A stretch of DNA of 64,000 nucleotides, taken from Sinorhizobium mexicanum. Lineage in GTDB: Bacteria > Pseudomonadota > Alphaproteobacteria > Rhizobiales > Rhizobiaceae. The stretch is from positions 1,637,501-1,701,500 of the forward strand of contig NZ_CP041238.1 in the NCBI RefSeq assembly GCF_013488225.1, given 5' to 3'. Shown piece after piece: positions 56,309 to 64,000 of the stretch. Position 1 is the first letter of the stretch. Each line of letters starts with the position of its first letter. The position numbers and the translations under genes are program-made. The notes beneath the pieces were generated by a model, which had not been told where the DNA came from, did no database searches, and worked only from the letters and a program-made list of their open reading frames with translations.

Positions 56309-57115
56309 ATGCTCGCGGGTGAATTCAAGTCGCTTAGGATTGCGGTGCTCGGTGTGTCGCTGGCGGTTGGTGCCTCCACCGCAGGGCCCGCGCGAGCATT
56401 CGATCCGGGAGCGGGCGTTTCCAAGGAATCCGGCCCGTTCGCCCTCTTCAAGTTTGGCTTTTCCGCCTACAAGAACGGCAGGAAGGACGAAGCGGTCGAG
56501 GCCTATCGTTATGCCGCCGAAAAGGGGCATACGGGATCGCGCTGGGCACTCGCCAATATGTATGCCTATGGCGACGGGGTCACCGAGAACGATCTAGAAG
56601 CGTTCAAGATCTACAGCGAAATTGCCCAGCAGGGCGTCGAACCCGGGTCGGAAGACACGGGTTATTTTGTTAATGCGCTGATCTCGCTTGCCGGCTACTA
56701 TCGGCGCGGCATTCCCGACAGCCCGGTGAAAGTGGACCTGGCACAGGCCCGGCAGTTGTATTTTCAGGCGGCGTCGACGTTCGGTGTCGCGGAGGCGCAA
56801 TTTCAGCTGGCGCGCATGCTGCTTTCGGGCGAGGGCGGCACCGTCAATGTTCAACAGGCCAAGAAGTGGTTGAACCGCGCACGCAAGAATGGCCATGCCG
56901 GAGCCATGGGCGTGTTCGGAAACGTCATTTTTCAGGAAGGCCAGACCGTTCGTGGCCTTGCCTATATGACCGCGGCGCTTGACCAGTGTTCGCCGAAGGA
57001 CAAGCCCTGGCTGCAGTCGATGCAGGAGCAGGCCTTCTCGCTGGCGACTGAAGACGATCGCCGCGTGGCGATCACCATGTCGCAGAACATGCACCTACAG
57101 GCAGACGACGATTAG
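56309..57115 (+). CDS. exoR: ExoR, periplasmic inhibitor of the ExoS-ChvI system
   Basis: This 268-residue periplasmic protein with Sel1/TPR-like repeats binds the sensor ExoS and keeps ExoS-ChvI off, controlling succinoglycan, motility and host invasion. A signal peptide (about 30 residues, IAVLGVSLAVGASTAGPARA) is followed by FDPGAGVSKESGPFALFKFG. Sel1 repeats occur at SRWALANMYAYGDGVTENDL and EAQFQLARMLLSGEGGTVNV. Ala80-Leu81-Ala82, the reported proteolysis site, is present. The start at ATG 56309 gives exactly the known length. A TTG at 56300 is in frame but is less likely. Confidence 0.95.
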   Translation: MLAGEFKSLRIAVLGVSLAVGASTAGPARAFDPGAGVSKESGPFALFKFGFSAYKNGRKDEAVEAYRYAAEKGHTGSRWALANMYAYGDGVTENDLEAFKIYSEIAQQGVEPGSEDTGYFVNALISLAGYYRRGIPDSPVKVDLAQARQLYFQAASTFGVAEAQFQLARMLLSGEGGTVNVQQAKKWLNRARKNGHAGAMGVFGNVIFQEGQTVRGLAYMTAALDQCSPKDKPWLQSMQEQAFSLATEDDRRVAITMSQNMHLQADDD

Positions 57116-57121
57116 ATCAGG

Positions 57122-57223
57122 CCTACAGCGCCGCGCGTCTTGTTGGACGCGCAAAGGACGCTGTAGCACTTCGAATTGCTGCATGTTTTTGTCATCAGAT
57201 CGGCTACGATCTAAGAAAACAGG
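57122..57223. repeat. RIME-like intergenic repeat, copy 11
   Basis: CTACAGCGCCGCGCGTCTTG, then TTGGACGCGCAAAGGACGCT, then GTAGCACTTCGAATTGCTGC and a degenerate second module GATCGGCTACGATC. It lies between the convergent exoR and xthA genes, where it can act as a bidirectional stop signal. Confidence 0.85.
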
Positions 57224-57232
57224 CGGTAGCGA

Positions 57233-58024
57233 CTATGCCGCTTCGAAGGCGAATTCGCCTGCGACCGGCACGTGGTCGGACGGTTTTTCCCAGGAGCGCA
57301 CGTGTTTTTCTATCGCCGTAGACAAGAGCTTGTCGGCGGCCTCGGGCGACATCATCAGGTGATCGATGCGAATGCCGAAATTTTTCGGCCAGCATCCGGC
57401 CTGATAGTCCCAGAATGAATAGAGCGGCACCTCGTCCGAGGTGGCGCGCACGGCGTCGGTGAATCCGAGATTGCGAAGACGCCGGAAAGCCGCTCGCGTT
57501 TCCGGCAGGAAGAGCGCATCGTTCTGCCAGACCTTGACGTCCCAGCAATCGTGGGCTTCCGGAATGACATTGTAGTCGCCGGCGAGAATGAGCGGTTCTT
57601 CGAGCCTGAGCCTCTGTTCCGCGAAGGTCGCCAGGCGCTGCATCCAGCTTAGCTTGTAAGGGTATTTTTCGCTGTCGACGGGACTTCCGTTCGGCAGGTA
57701 GAGGCAACACACGCGGATCGCGCCGTCTTTAACCGAGAAGACGCCCTCTATAAAGCGTGCCTGCTCGTCCATCTCGTCTCCCGGCAGGCCACGATTGACT
57801 TCGTCTGGCCGCATTTTCGAGAGCAGTGCGACGCCATTGAAGCCCTTCTGGCCGTGCGTTTCCACGTGGTAGCCGAGTGCTTCGATCTCACTCCTCGGAA
57901 ATGCCTCGTCCACTGATTTGATTTCCTGCAGGCAGGCGATGTCCGGGTTCGATTCCTTGAGCCAGGCGACGACTCCGTCGAGGCGTGCCTTGGCGCCGTT
58001 GATGTTCCAGGTGGCAATCTTCAT
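57233..58024 (-). CDS. xthA: Exodeoxyribonuclease III (AP endonuclease)
   Basis: This 263-residue Mg-dependent EEP-fold nuclease cleaves abasic sites and 3' ends in base excision repair. Family motifs are MKIATWNINGAKARLDGVVA at the start, IACLQEIKS (metal-binding Glu), LILAGDYNVIPEAHDCWDVK in the middle, and FGIRIDHLMMSPEA with SDHVPV at the end (catalytic Asp-His). The length matches E. coli XthA. It is convergent with exoR and divergent from the cardiolipin synthase gene. Confidence 0.96.
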   Translation of the reverse strand: MKIATWNINGAKARLDGVVAWLKESNPDIACLQEIKSVDEAFPRSEIEALGYHVETHGQKGFNGVALLSKMRPDEVNRGLPGDEMDEQARFIEGVFSVKDGAIRVCCLYLPNGSPVDSEKYPYKLSWMQRLATFAEQRLRLEEPLILAGDYNVIPEAHDCWDVKVWQNDALFLPETRAAFRRLRNLGFTDAVRATSDEVPLYSFWDYQAGCWPKNFGIRIDHLMMSPEAADKLLSTAIEKHVRSWEKPSDHVPVAGEFAFEAA

Positions 58025-58232
58025 GGGCCAGCATCGCCTTTCTTATACGTGAATCCGCGCGGACGATCCGTTGTAGCGACTGCGAATTCTTTTGACAAAT
58101 CCGATACCTGGGAACATCGGCGCCGCTCAAGGGAAACAATCGGCCGCGGCGCAATATCGCTTTCCGCGCGCCGCATTTCTGCTGACGGTTGCAGGAATTG
58201 ATTCCGCCCTGTCTGGCTCTATAGTCCGTCGC

Positions 58233-59696
58233 ATGATCGAGTTCGTCGAAAACTACTGGCCGCACTTTCTGGCGCTGCTCTCCTTCGCTTTGGGCATACC
58301 GGCGATCGTCCACGCAGCGATGACCAAGGACGATGTACGCGCCGCCGCCGGCTGGGTCGGCGTCGTCTTGCTGTCACCGGTAATAGGGGCGGTGGTCTAC
58401 GCGGTTGCGGGCATCAATCGCATTCGTCGTACGTCCATCGGCCTGCAGCGCTCGTTGTTGCGCCCGCGAGGGGCAGATCAGTTCGGCCGTTACGACGTGA
58501 CGCACGACGAAGTCGCCGTCCGCTTCGGACACCGCTTTGCTGCGATGAAGATGCTGGGAGACAGGGTCGCGCGGCATGCGATGTCGACGGGAAACCACAT
58601 CACCATGTTGGAAGGCGGTGATACCGTCTATGGCGCAATGCTTGAGGAAATTGCCGGTGCGCGCCGCAGCATCCTCATCGAAAGCTACATCTTCGACAGG
58701 GATCCGATCGGCCTGCGCTTTGCCGATGCGCTCATTGCGGCGGCGAAACGCGGCGTCAGCGTCAGGGTTTTGATCGATGCGGTCGGGGCACGCTATTCGG
58801 TGCCGAGCGTCGTCAGCTACCTGAAGGAAGGCGGGGTACCGACCGCGGTCTTCAACGGCAACATCATCATGGGGCTGAGACTGCCCTATGCGAATCTCAG
58901 AACCCACCGGAAGATTCTGGTCGTTGATGGCGTTGTCGCTTTCGCCGGCGGCATGAACATTCGCGCCGGCTTCACAACCGAAGTGGCGGGAAAGACGGCC
59001 TCATTCGACACGCATTTCCGTGTCACCGGACCGGTTGTTGCCGACATTTTCCAGGTCGCTGCGGAGGACTGGCAATTTTCAAGCGGTGAGAGCCTTGAGG
59101 GCGATGAATGGAAGATCGGCGTGCCGGAGGAGATACCGGACACGCCCCCAGTCCTCATGCGCGCGGTTCCGTCCGGTCCGGACAGCACGAATGAGACTAA
59201 TCATAAGATGCTGATGGGCGCCTTCTCGGTTGCGCGCAAGCATATCCGCCTGATGTCGCCGTATTTCCTTCCGGACAAGGAACTGGTCAGCGCCCTGGTG
59301 ACCGCCGCCCGCAGGGGCGTGGAAGTGGACATCGTCGTGCCGGCCGTCAACAATCTGACCCTCATCGACAGGGCAATGACTGCCCAGTTCGACCAGGTTC
59401 TCAAAGGCCATTGCCGAGTGTGGCGGGCACAGGGAGCGTTCAACCATTCCAAGCTGATGGTCGTCGATGAGCGTTGGACCTATGTCGGTTCGAGCAACCT
59501 CGACCCGCGCTCGCTGCGCCTCAATTTCGAGTTCGATCTCGAGGTCCTCGACGACGCGTTTGCGCAGGCAGTCAGCCATAAGATCTGCGCGGCATTGACG
59601 TCGGCGGAGGAGGTTACCCTTGCGGGATTGCGCAATCAGCCCTTCCCGAATCGTCTGGCGAACCGCCTGCTTTGGCTGGGGTCACCCTATCTTTAG
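58233..59696 (+). CDS. cls: Cardiolipin synthase (phospholipase D family)
   Basis: This 487-residue inner-membrane enzyme condenses phosphatidylglycerol into cardiolipin. Two N-terminal membrane helices (PHFLALLSFALGIPAIVHAA, AAGWVGVVLLSPVIGAVVYA) are followed by two PLD domains. These have HKD motifs at His225/Lys227/Asp232 (HRKILVVD) and His405/Lys407/Asp412 (HSKLMVVD). The second is followed by YVGSSNLDPRSLRLNFE. The start at ATG 58233 is preferred, because the 47-codon extension to 58092 has no family features, but the ribosome binding site is weak. It is convergent with erpA. Confidence 0.92.
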   Translation: MIEFVENYWPHFLALLSFALGIPAIVHAAMTKDDVRAAAGWVGVVLLSPVIGAVVYAVAGINRIRRTSIGLQRSLLRPRGADQFGRYDVTHDEVAVRFGHRFAAMKMLGDRVARHAMSTGNHITMLEGGDTVYGAMLEEIAGARRSILIESYIFDRDPIGLRFADALIAAAKRGVSVRVLIDAVGARYSVPSVVSYLKEGGVPTAVFNGNIIMGLRLPYANLRTHRKILVVDGVVAFAGGMNIRAGFTTEVAGKTASFDTHFRVTGPVVADIFQVAAEDWQFSSGESLEGDEWKIGVPEEIPDTPPVLMRAVPSGPDSTNETNHKMLMGAFSVARKHIRLMSPYFLPDKELVSALVTAARRGVEVDIVVPAVNNLTLIDRAMTAQFDQVLKGHCRVWRAQGAFNHSKLMVVDERWTYVGSSNLDPRSLRLNFEFDLEVLDDAFAQAVSHKICAALTSAEEVTLAGLRNQPFPNRLANRLLWLGSPYL

Positions 59697-59766
59697 CTAC
59701 TGCATGTTCCTTCCATCGACATGCAGCAATTCTTTGCGCGTCTGGAAAGACGCACGGCGCTGTAGG
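59697..59766. repeat. RIME-like intergenic repeat, copy 12 (rearranged)
   Basis: The TGCATGTTCCTTCC...ATGCAGCA module comes first, followed by AATTCTTTGCGCGTCTGGAA and then AGACGCACGGCGCTGTAG. The order of modules is the inverse of copies 3, 5 and 9, which shows the mosaic nature of the element. It sits between the convergent cls and erpA genes. Confidence 0.78.
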
Positions 59767-59799
59767 GCCTGCTTCCAGGAGGTGAAGTGCTGACCTTCA

Positions 59800-60132
59800 T
59801 CAGATCGAAAAGCTCGTCCCGCAGCCGCAGCTTGCAACGGCATTCGGATTCTTGATCTGAAAGGACTGGCCGAGCAGGTTATCGACGAAATCGATTTCCG
59901 AGCCGCCCATATAGACGAGGGACAGGCTGTCGATCAGAACCTTGGCGCTTCCCTTTTCGAGCACCAGATCGTCATCGTTTTCAGCGTCGACCAGATCGAA
60001 TTTGTAAGAAAAACCGGAACAGCCGCCACCTTCGACGGAGACACGCATCGCGTTCTTGTTCTTCTCCGTCTGGAGAATTGCGGCGATGCGCTTGGCAGCC
60101 GCATCGGAAAGGGTCACTGTTTCCTGTGTCAT
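59800..60132 (-). CDS. erpA: Iron-sulfur cluster insertion protein ErpA (HesB/IscA family)
   Basis: This 110-residue A-type carrier delivers Fe-S clusters to target enzymes. The three cluster cysteines are Cys38 (GGGCSGFSYKF), Cys102 and Cys104 (SCGCGTSFSI). The N-terminal TVTLSDAAAKRIAAIL and the DFVDNLLGQSFQIKNPNA segment are typical of ErpA rather than SufA or IscA. The [4Fe-4S] sulfite reductase in this window is a possible client. It is divergent from dgt with a 214-bp gap that holds both promoters. Confidence 0.93.
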   Translation of the reverse strand: MTQETVTLSDAAAKRIAAILQTEKNKNAMRVSVEGGGCSGFSYKFDLVDAENDDDLVLEKGSAKVLIDSLSLVYMGGSEIDFVDNLLGQSFQIKNPNAVASCGCGTSFSI

Positions 60133-60346
60133 AGATGCCTCCTGCCGGGGTCAAGAACCGGAGAGATTCGTTTTCGCGCCTGGCCTTGCGAGAGTTCAGT
60201 CGAAAAATCGGCCCGAAATCCTGCTACCAAACCATTGATCTGTCATCAGGACCCTCACGACAGTTCGCCGCGGCTTTCCTGTAGCGTACACTATAGGTAT
60301 GAAGGCTTGAATGTCCCGTCAATGGGACGGCCGGCACAGGTGAGAA

Positions 60347-61564
60347 ATGACTTTCGACAGACAGGCCCTCGGCTTCGGTTACGGCGAGCATGCCGTCTTT
60401 GCGTCGGATCCTTGGGCTACGCGCGGCAGGCTCCATCTCGAGGCGGGAAGCCCGACACGCTCCGATTTCCAGCGTGACCGCGATCGCATCGTCCATACGA
60501 CAGCGTTTCGCCGATTGAAGCACAAGACGCAGGTATTCATCGCTGCGGATGGCGACCACTACCGCACCCGCCTTACGCATACGATCGAGGTTGCGCAGAT
60601 CGCACGCGCGCTGGCGCGCGCCCTGAAGCTCGACGAGGATCTCGCGGAGGGCGTTGCCCTTGTGCACGATTTCGGCCACACGCCCTTCGGGCATACCGGC
60701 GAGGACGCGCTGCACGAGGTGCTGAAACCCTATGGCGGCTTCGATCACAACGCGCAGTCGCTGCGCATCGTCACCAAGCTGGAGCGACGCTACGCGGAAT
60801 TCGACGGACTGAACCTCACCTGGGAAAGCCTCGAAGGTCTCGTCAAGCACAACGGCCCGCTGATGACTCTGGCGGGCGAGGGCACGCGCGGCCCGGTCCC
60901 GCAGCCGATTCTCGACTATTGCGTCCTGCACGATCTCGAGCTTGCGAGCTTTGCAAGCCTCGAAGCCCAGGTCGCAGCGATCGCCGACGACATCGCCTAC
61001 AATACCCATGACATAGACGATGGGCTGCGGGCGGGATATCTCACCTTCGAGATGCTGGAGGAGGTTCCGTTCCTCGCGCGGCTGATGCGCGAGGTCCATG
61101 AGCGCTATCCGGGACTGGAAAGCAGCCGCTTCACGCACGAGATCATGAGGCGCCAGATCACTGCGATGGTGGAGGACGTGATTGGCGTGGCCCAGACGCG
61201 TCTTCGTGAAGTCCGGCCGCAAAGTGCGGGCGACGTGCGGCAGGCGGGCAAGGTGATCGCCACCTTCTCGGAAGAGATGAGCGAGACCGACCGGCAGATC
61301 AAACATCTATTGATGACCCGGATCTACCGGCACCCGGAGGTGATGAGGGTGCGGCAGGGAGCAGCCTCGATCGTCACCGATCTCTATCGTGCTTTCATGG
61401 CCGATCCGCTCTTGATGAAGGAACACTACTGGATCGACCAGATCGTCGGCATGGCGGAACCGGTCCGGGCGCGCCACGTGGGAGACTATCTCGCCGGGAT
61501 GACGGACACTTTCGCGATCAGTGCGCACAGGCGCTTGTTTGACCACACGCCTGATTTGCGCTAG
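60347..61564 (+). CDS. dgt: Deoxyguanosinetriphosphate triphosphohydrolase-like protein
   Basis: This 405-residue HD-domain enzyme removes triphosphate from dGTP or other dNTPs. Metal ligands appear as His78 ([14 protein letters not shown]) and His107-Asp108 ([16 protein letters not shown]). The N-terminal [20 protein letters not shown] motif is family-specific. Length and motifs match the alphaproteobacterial dGTPase-like group, in which strict dGTP specificity has not been shown. It lies 99 bp upstream of argS, with a terminator between. Confidence 0.93.
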   Translation: MTFDRQALGFGYGEHAVFASDPWATRGRLHLEAGSPTRSDFQRDRDRIVHTTAFRRLKHKTQVFIAADGDHYRTRLTHTIEVAQIARALARALKLDEDLAEGVALVHDFGHTPFGHTGEDALHEVLKPYGGFDHNAQSLRIVTKLERRYAEFDGLNLTWESLEGLVKHNGPLMTLAGEGTRGPVPQPILDYCVLHDLELASFASLEAQVAAIADDIAYNTHDIDDGLRAGYLTFEMLEEVPFLARLMREVHERYPGLESSRFTHEIMRRQITAMVEDVIGVAQTRLREVRPQSAGDVRQAGKVIATFSEEMSETDRQIKHLLMTRIYRHPEVMRVRQGAASIVTDLYRAFMADPLLMKEHYWIDQIVGMAEPVRARHVGDYLAGMTDTFAISAHRRLFDHTPDLR

Positions 61565-61578
61565 TGACGCCCCCGCCC

Positions 61579-61616
61579 GGAGGCTGCAGGTTCGTAGGAA
61601 CCCGGCCTCCTTTTTG
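61579..61616 (+). terminator. Rho-independent terminator of dgt
   Basis: GGAGGC...GGTTC-GTAG-GAACC...GCCTCC forms an interrupted stem (61579-61610) followed by TTTTTG, 15 bp after the stop codon. Confidence 0.75.
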
Positions 61617-61663
61617 AGTTTTGCGCCATTCTCCAGTTAGGCTGGAAAAAGCGGACGGATCAG

Positions 61664-63424
61664 ATGAACCTTTTCACAGACTTCGAATCAAGAATTAAAA
61701 ATATTCTAGAAGCGCTTGATATCGTGCGTGGAAAGCGATCCGAACTTGACTTCGGGCGCATCAATATCGAACCGCCTCGCGATGCAAGTCACGGCGATGT
61801 GGCCACCAATGCCGCCATGGTTCTCGCAAAATCGCTGGGTATGAATCCGCGCGCGCTTGCCGACCTTATCGTCGAGAAACTCAGGCAGGATCCGGAAATC
61901 ACCGAGGTTACCGTTGCCGGACCGGGCTTTATCAACGTCCGCTTGTCGGTTCCCTATTGGCAGAAGCTCCTGGCCTCCGTCGTGAGGGCCGGCACCGACT
62001 ACGGCCGCAGCACCGTCGGCGCGGGGCGCAAGGTGAATGTCGAATACGTTTCCGCCAACCCGACGGGGCCGATGCACGTTGGGCATTGCCGCGGTGCGGT
62101 TGTCGGCGATGCGCTGGCCAATCTTCTCGCCTTTGCCGGCTACGACGTGACCAAGGAGTATTACATCAACGATGCGGGTTCACAGATCGATGTGCTGGCG
62201 CGTTCGGCGTTCCTGCGGTATCGGCAGGCGCTTGGCGAAGACATCGGGGAGATCCCGCCAGGCCTTTATCCGGGTGACTATCTCGTACCGGTGGGCGAGG
62301 CGCTGGCGGATGAATTCGGCACAAGCCTCCGGATCATGCCGGACGACAAGTGGATGCCGCTCGTCAAGGAGCGCGTGATCGACGCGATGATGGCGATGAT
62401 CCGCGAGGACCTGGCTGCGCTGAACGTCCATCATGATGTCTTCTTCTCCGAGCGGACGCTGCACGACAACAATGCGACGCGGATCCGCACCGCGATCAAC
62501 GACCTGACTTTCAAGGGACATGTCTACAAGGGCACGCTGCCGCCCCCAAAGGGACAGTTGCCGGAAGATTGGGAAGACCGCGAGCAGACGTTGTTCCGTT
62601 CGACGGAAGTCGGCGACGACATCGACCGCCCTCTCATCAAGTCAGACGGCAGTTATACCTATTTCGCCGCCGACGTTGCTTACTTCAAGGATAAGTTCGA
62701 CCGCGGCTTCAACGAGATGATTTATGTGCTTGGCGCCGACCACGGCGGCTACGTCAAGCGGCTGGAAGCACTGGCGCGCGCCGTGTCGGGCGGGACGGCG
62801 AAGCTGACGGTGCTGCTTTGCCAGCTGGTCAAGCTCTACCGCGGCGGCGAGCCGGTGAAGATGTCCAAGCGGTCCGGCGACTTCGTAACGCTGCGCGACG
62901 TCGTCGAAGAGGTTGGACGGGATCCTGTCCGCTTCATGATGATCTACCGGAAGAACACCGAGCCTCTCGACTTCGACTTTGCCAAGGTGACCGAACAGTC
63001 GAAGGATAACCCGGTCTTCTATGTACAATATGCGCATGCACGCTGCAGCTCAGTGTTCCGCCAGGCGGCAGAAGCGTTGCCTGATCTTGATCTCTCGGCG
63101 CTTGATCTTGCCGCGGCAGTGACTGGAGCGATCGTTGATCCTGCCGAGATGCAGCTTGTCGCGAAGCTCGCAGAATATCCCCGCGTCGTCGAGGCGGCGG
63201 CACTCTCGCAGGAGCCTCACCGAATCGCTTTTTATCTGTATGATCTTGCCGCAGCCTTCCACGGACACTGGAACAAAGGTAAAGAAAATCCGGCATTACG
63301 TTTTGTTAACGATAAGAACCGAGAATTAAGCATTGCCAGACTCGGGCTGGTGCATGCTGTCGCCTCGGTACTGAAGTCAGGCCTGTCTATTACAGGCACC
63401 TCAGCGCCGGAAGAGATGCGGTAA
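61664..63424 (+). CDS. argS: Arginyl-tRNA synthetase
   Basis: This 586-residue class I synthetase charges tRNA-Arg. The HIGH motif appears as HVGH (138-141) within [19 protein letters not shown]. The KMSKS loop is present as KMSKR (399-403) in [20 protein letters not shown]. An N-terminal additional domain (1-about 110) and the C-terminal DALR anticodon-binding domain ([20 protein letters not shown] onward) are complete. In rhizobia it is followed by a SPOR protein, nagZ and scpAB, which fits the next frame. Confidence 0.97.
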   Translation: MNLFTDFESRIKNILEALDIVRGKRSELDFGRINIEPPRDASHGDVATNAAMVLAKSLGMNPRALADLIVEKLRQDPEITEVTVAGPGFINVRLSVPYWQKLLASVVRAGTDYGRSTVGAGRKVNVEYVSANPTGPMHVGHCRGAVVGDALANLLAFAGYDVTKEYYINDAGSQIDVLARSAFLRYRQALGEDIGEIPPGLYPGDYLVPVGEALADEFGTSLRIMPDDKWMPLVKERVIDAMMAMIREDLAALNVHHDVFFSERTLHDNNATRIRTAINDLTFKGHVYKGTLPPPKGQLPEDWEDREQTLFRSTEVGDDIDRPLIKSDGSYTYFAADVAYFKDKFDRGFNEMIYVLGADHGGYVKRLEALARAVSGGTAKLTVLLCQLVKLYRGGEPVKMSKRSGDFVTLRDVVEEVGRDPVRFMMIYRKNTEPLDFDFAKVTEQSKDNPVFYVQYAHARCSSVFRQAAEALPDLDLSALDLAAAVTGAIVDPAEMQLVAKLAEYPRVVEAAALSQEPHRIAFYLYDLAAAFHGHWNKGKENPALRFVNDKNRELSIARLGLVHAVASVLKSGLSITGTSAPEEMR

Positions 63425-63487
63425 GTATTGTCACCATTTCCCCACAATGCACTGGCAAACGAACGCAGGCAATTGTGAGTGGAGAGT

Positions 63488-64000
63488 ATGGCAGACAAAC
63501 AATTCGCACGAAGCGGGCCGGCAGAATTCGATGTATTGGCCGACGACGATCCGTTGAGCGAACTTGCCCGCATTGTCGGTTACGATGCTCGGCCAGCCGT
63601 TCAGCAATTGCAGGAACTGCAGCGGCATCAAGAGGCCGTTCGGCGGGATCCCGCGTTCGACCTCGAGGAAGAGCTTCTTCGCGAGTTTGACAGCTATGAC
63701 GCTCCGCGTGCCGTTGCGGTTCACCCGGACAGCGGGCTTGTCGAGCATCCGGTCGCTGGCGGCGTGGTGGGGCAGCACCATGCCGACGCGCCCACTCCCG
63801 TTGAGCCGGTTGCCGAGCACGCTGTTGCCGCGGTTGAAGATCGCGTTTCTCCGGTTTCCGAACCAGTCGAAGCTGAACACAGCGACCTCGCGTCGCTTGC
63901 TCCCGCTACCGATGCGGTGACGTCGGCCGAGCTCGATGTCGTCGGTGTCCCCGAGCTCGCGGAGATCGATCCGGCGGTCGATCTGGAGCGCGAGCTTGAA
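63488..64000 (+). CDS. SPOR-domain protein (3' end outside window, by position)
   Basis: An open frame starts at ATG 63488, after GTGGAGAG, and runs off the window edge with at least 171 codons. It begins MADKQFARSGPAEFDVLADD followed by a helical stretch (DPLSELARIVGYDARPAVQQ, then DLEEELLREFDSYD). It then enters an acidic, Ala/Pro/Val/Glu-rich disordered region. This is the usual N-terminal layout of rhizobial SPOR-domain proteins encoded after argS, in which a membrane helix and C-terminal peptidoglycan-binding SPOR domain follow. The SPOR domain itself is not in view, so the name rests on context. Confidence 0.7.
   Translation, partial: MADKQFARSGPAEFDVLADDDPLSELARIVGYDARPAVQQLQELQRHQEAVRRDPAFDLEEELLREFDSYDAPRAVAVHPDSGLVEHPVAGGVVGQHHADAPTPVEPVAEHAVAAVEDRVSPVSEPVEAEHSDLASLAPATDAVTSAELDVVGVPELAEIDPAVDLERELE

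Overview
This window looks like a stretch of core chromosome from an alphaproteobacterium of the Rhizobiales, most probably Sinorhizobium/Ensifer. The support is: the aapJQMP general amino-acid transporter; an exoR gene whose product has the expected 268-residue length and Ala80-Leu81-Ala82 cleavage site; a PopZ-type polar organiser; LpxI instead of LpxH in lipid A synthesis; an EipB-type envelope protein; and many copies of a short palindromic intergenic mosaic repeat of the RIME type known from rhizobia. Coding density is high and nearly all genes belong to recognisable housekeeping families. I see no rRNA, tRNA, CRISPR array, prophage, transposase or integrase.

Layout. 1-2.4 kb: end of hflX, then mazG and a cytidine-deaminase-fold gene on the minus strand. 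2.6-7.6 kb: assimilatory sulfur cluster cysG - DUF2849 - sulfite/nitrite reductase - DUF934, followed by fpr. 7.9-8.6 kb: a GntR/FCD regulator with two identical palindromes at its 5' end. 8.7-13.1 kb: aapJQMP on the minus strand. 13.4-18.6 kb: metC, an FAD monooxygenase, a CHCC zinc-finger protein, an alpha/beta hydrolase, cysE and a DUF3126 protein. 18.8-23.5 kb: phasin, clpS-clpA, azlC-azlD. 23.5-26.4 kb: minus-strand operon ridA - GDPD - FemAB-like acyltransferase - HIT. 26.5-27.3 kb: eipB-like gene.

27.5-41.3 kb is one long co-directional block: rpsB, tsf, pyrH, frr, uppS, cdsA, rseP, bamA, lpxD, fabZ, lpxA, lpxI, lpxB. It couples translation factors to undecaprenyl phosphate, phospholipid, outer-membrane protein and lipid A synthesis. 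gltA follows on the minus strand. 43-51 kb carries comEC-like, exbB-exbD, a Pcm-like methyltransferase, tolC and a popZ-like gene. 51-64 kb carries valS, fadL-like, exoR, xthA, a cardiolipin synthase, erpA, dgt, argS and the start of a gene that by position is likely a SPOR-domain protein.

The most unusual signal is non-coding. At least twelve copies of a mosaic hairpin repeat, plus two copies of a second palindromic repeat, occupy most of the larger intergenic gaps, including gaps inside or at the ends of operons. The second repeat lies between lpxI and lpxB and abuts the lpxB ribosome binding site. Other points of interest are the paired TGATATATCA operators at gntR, a 16-bp perfect palindrome before tolC, a 13-bp stem between aapJ and aapQ, a lysine-rich tail on ClpA, and a ComEC-like protein without visible metallo-beta-lactamase motifs. 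I found no convincing wholly new multi-gene system.
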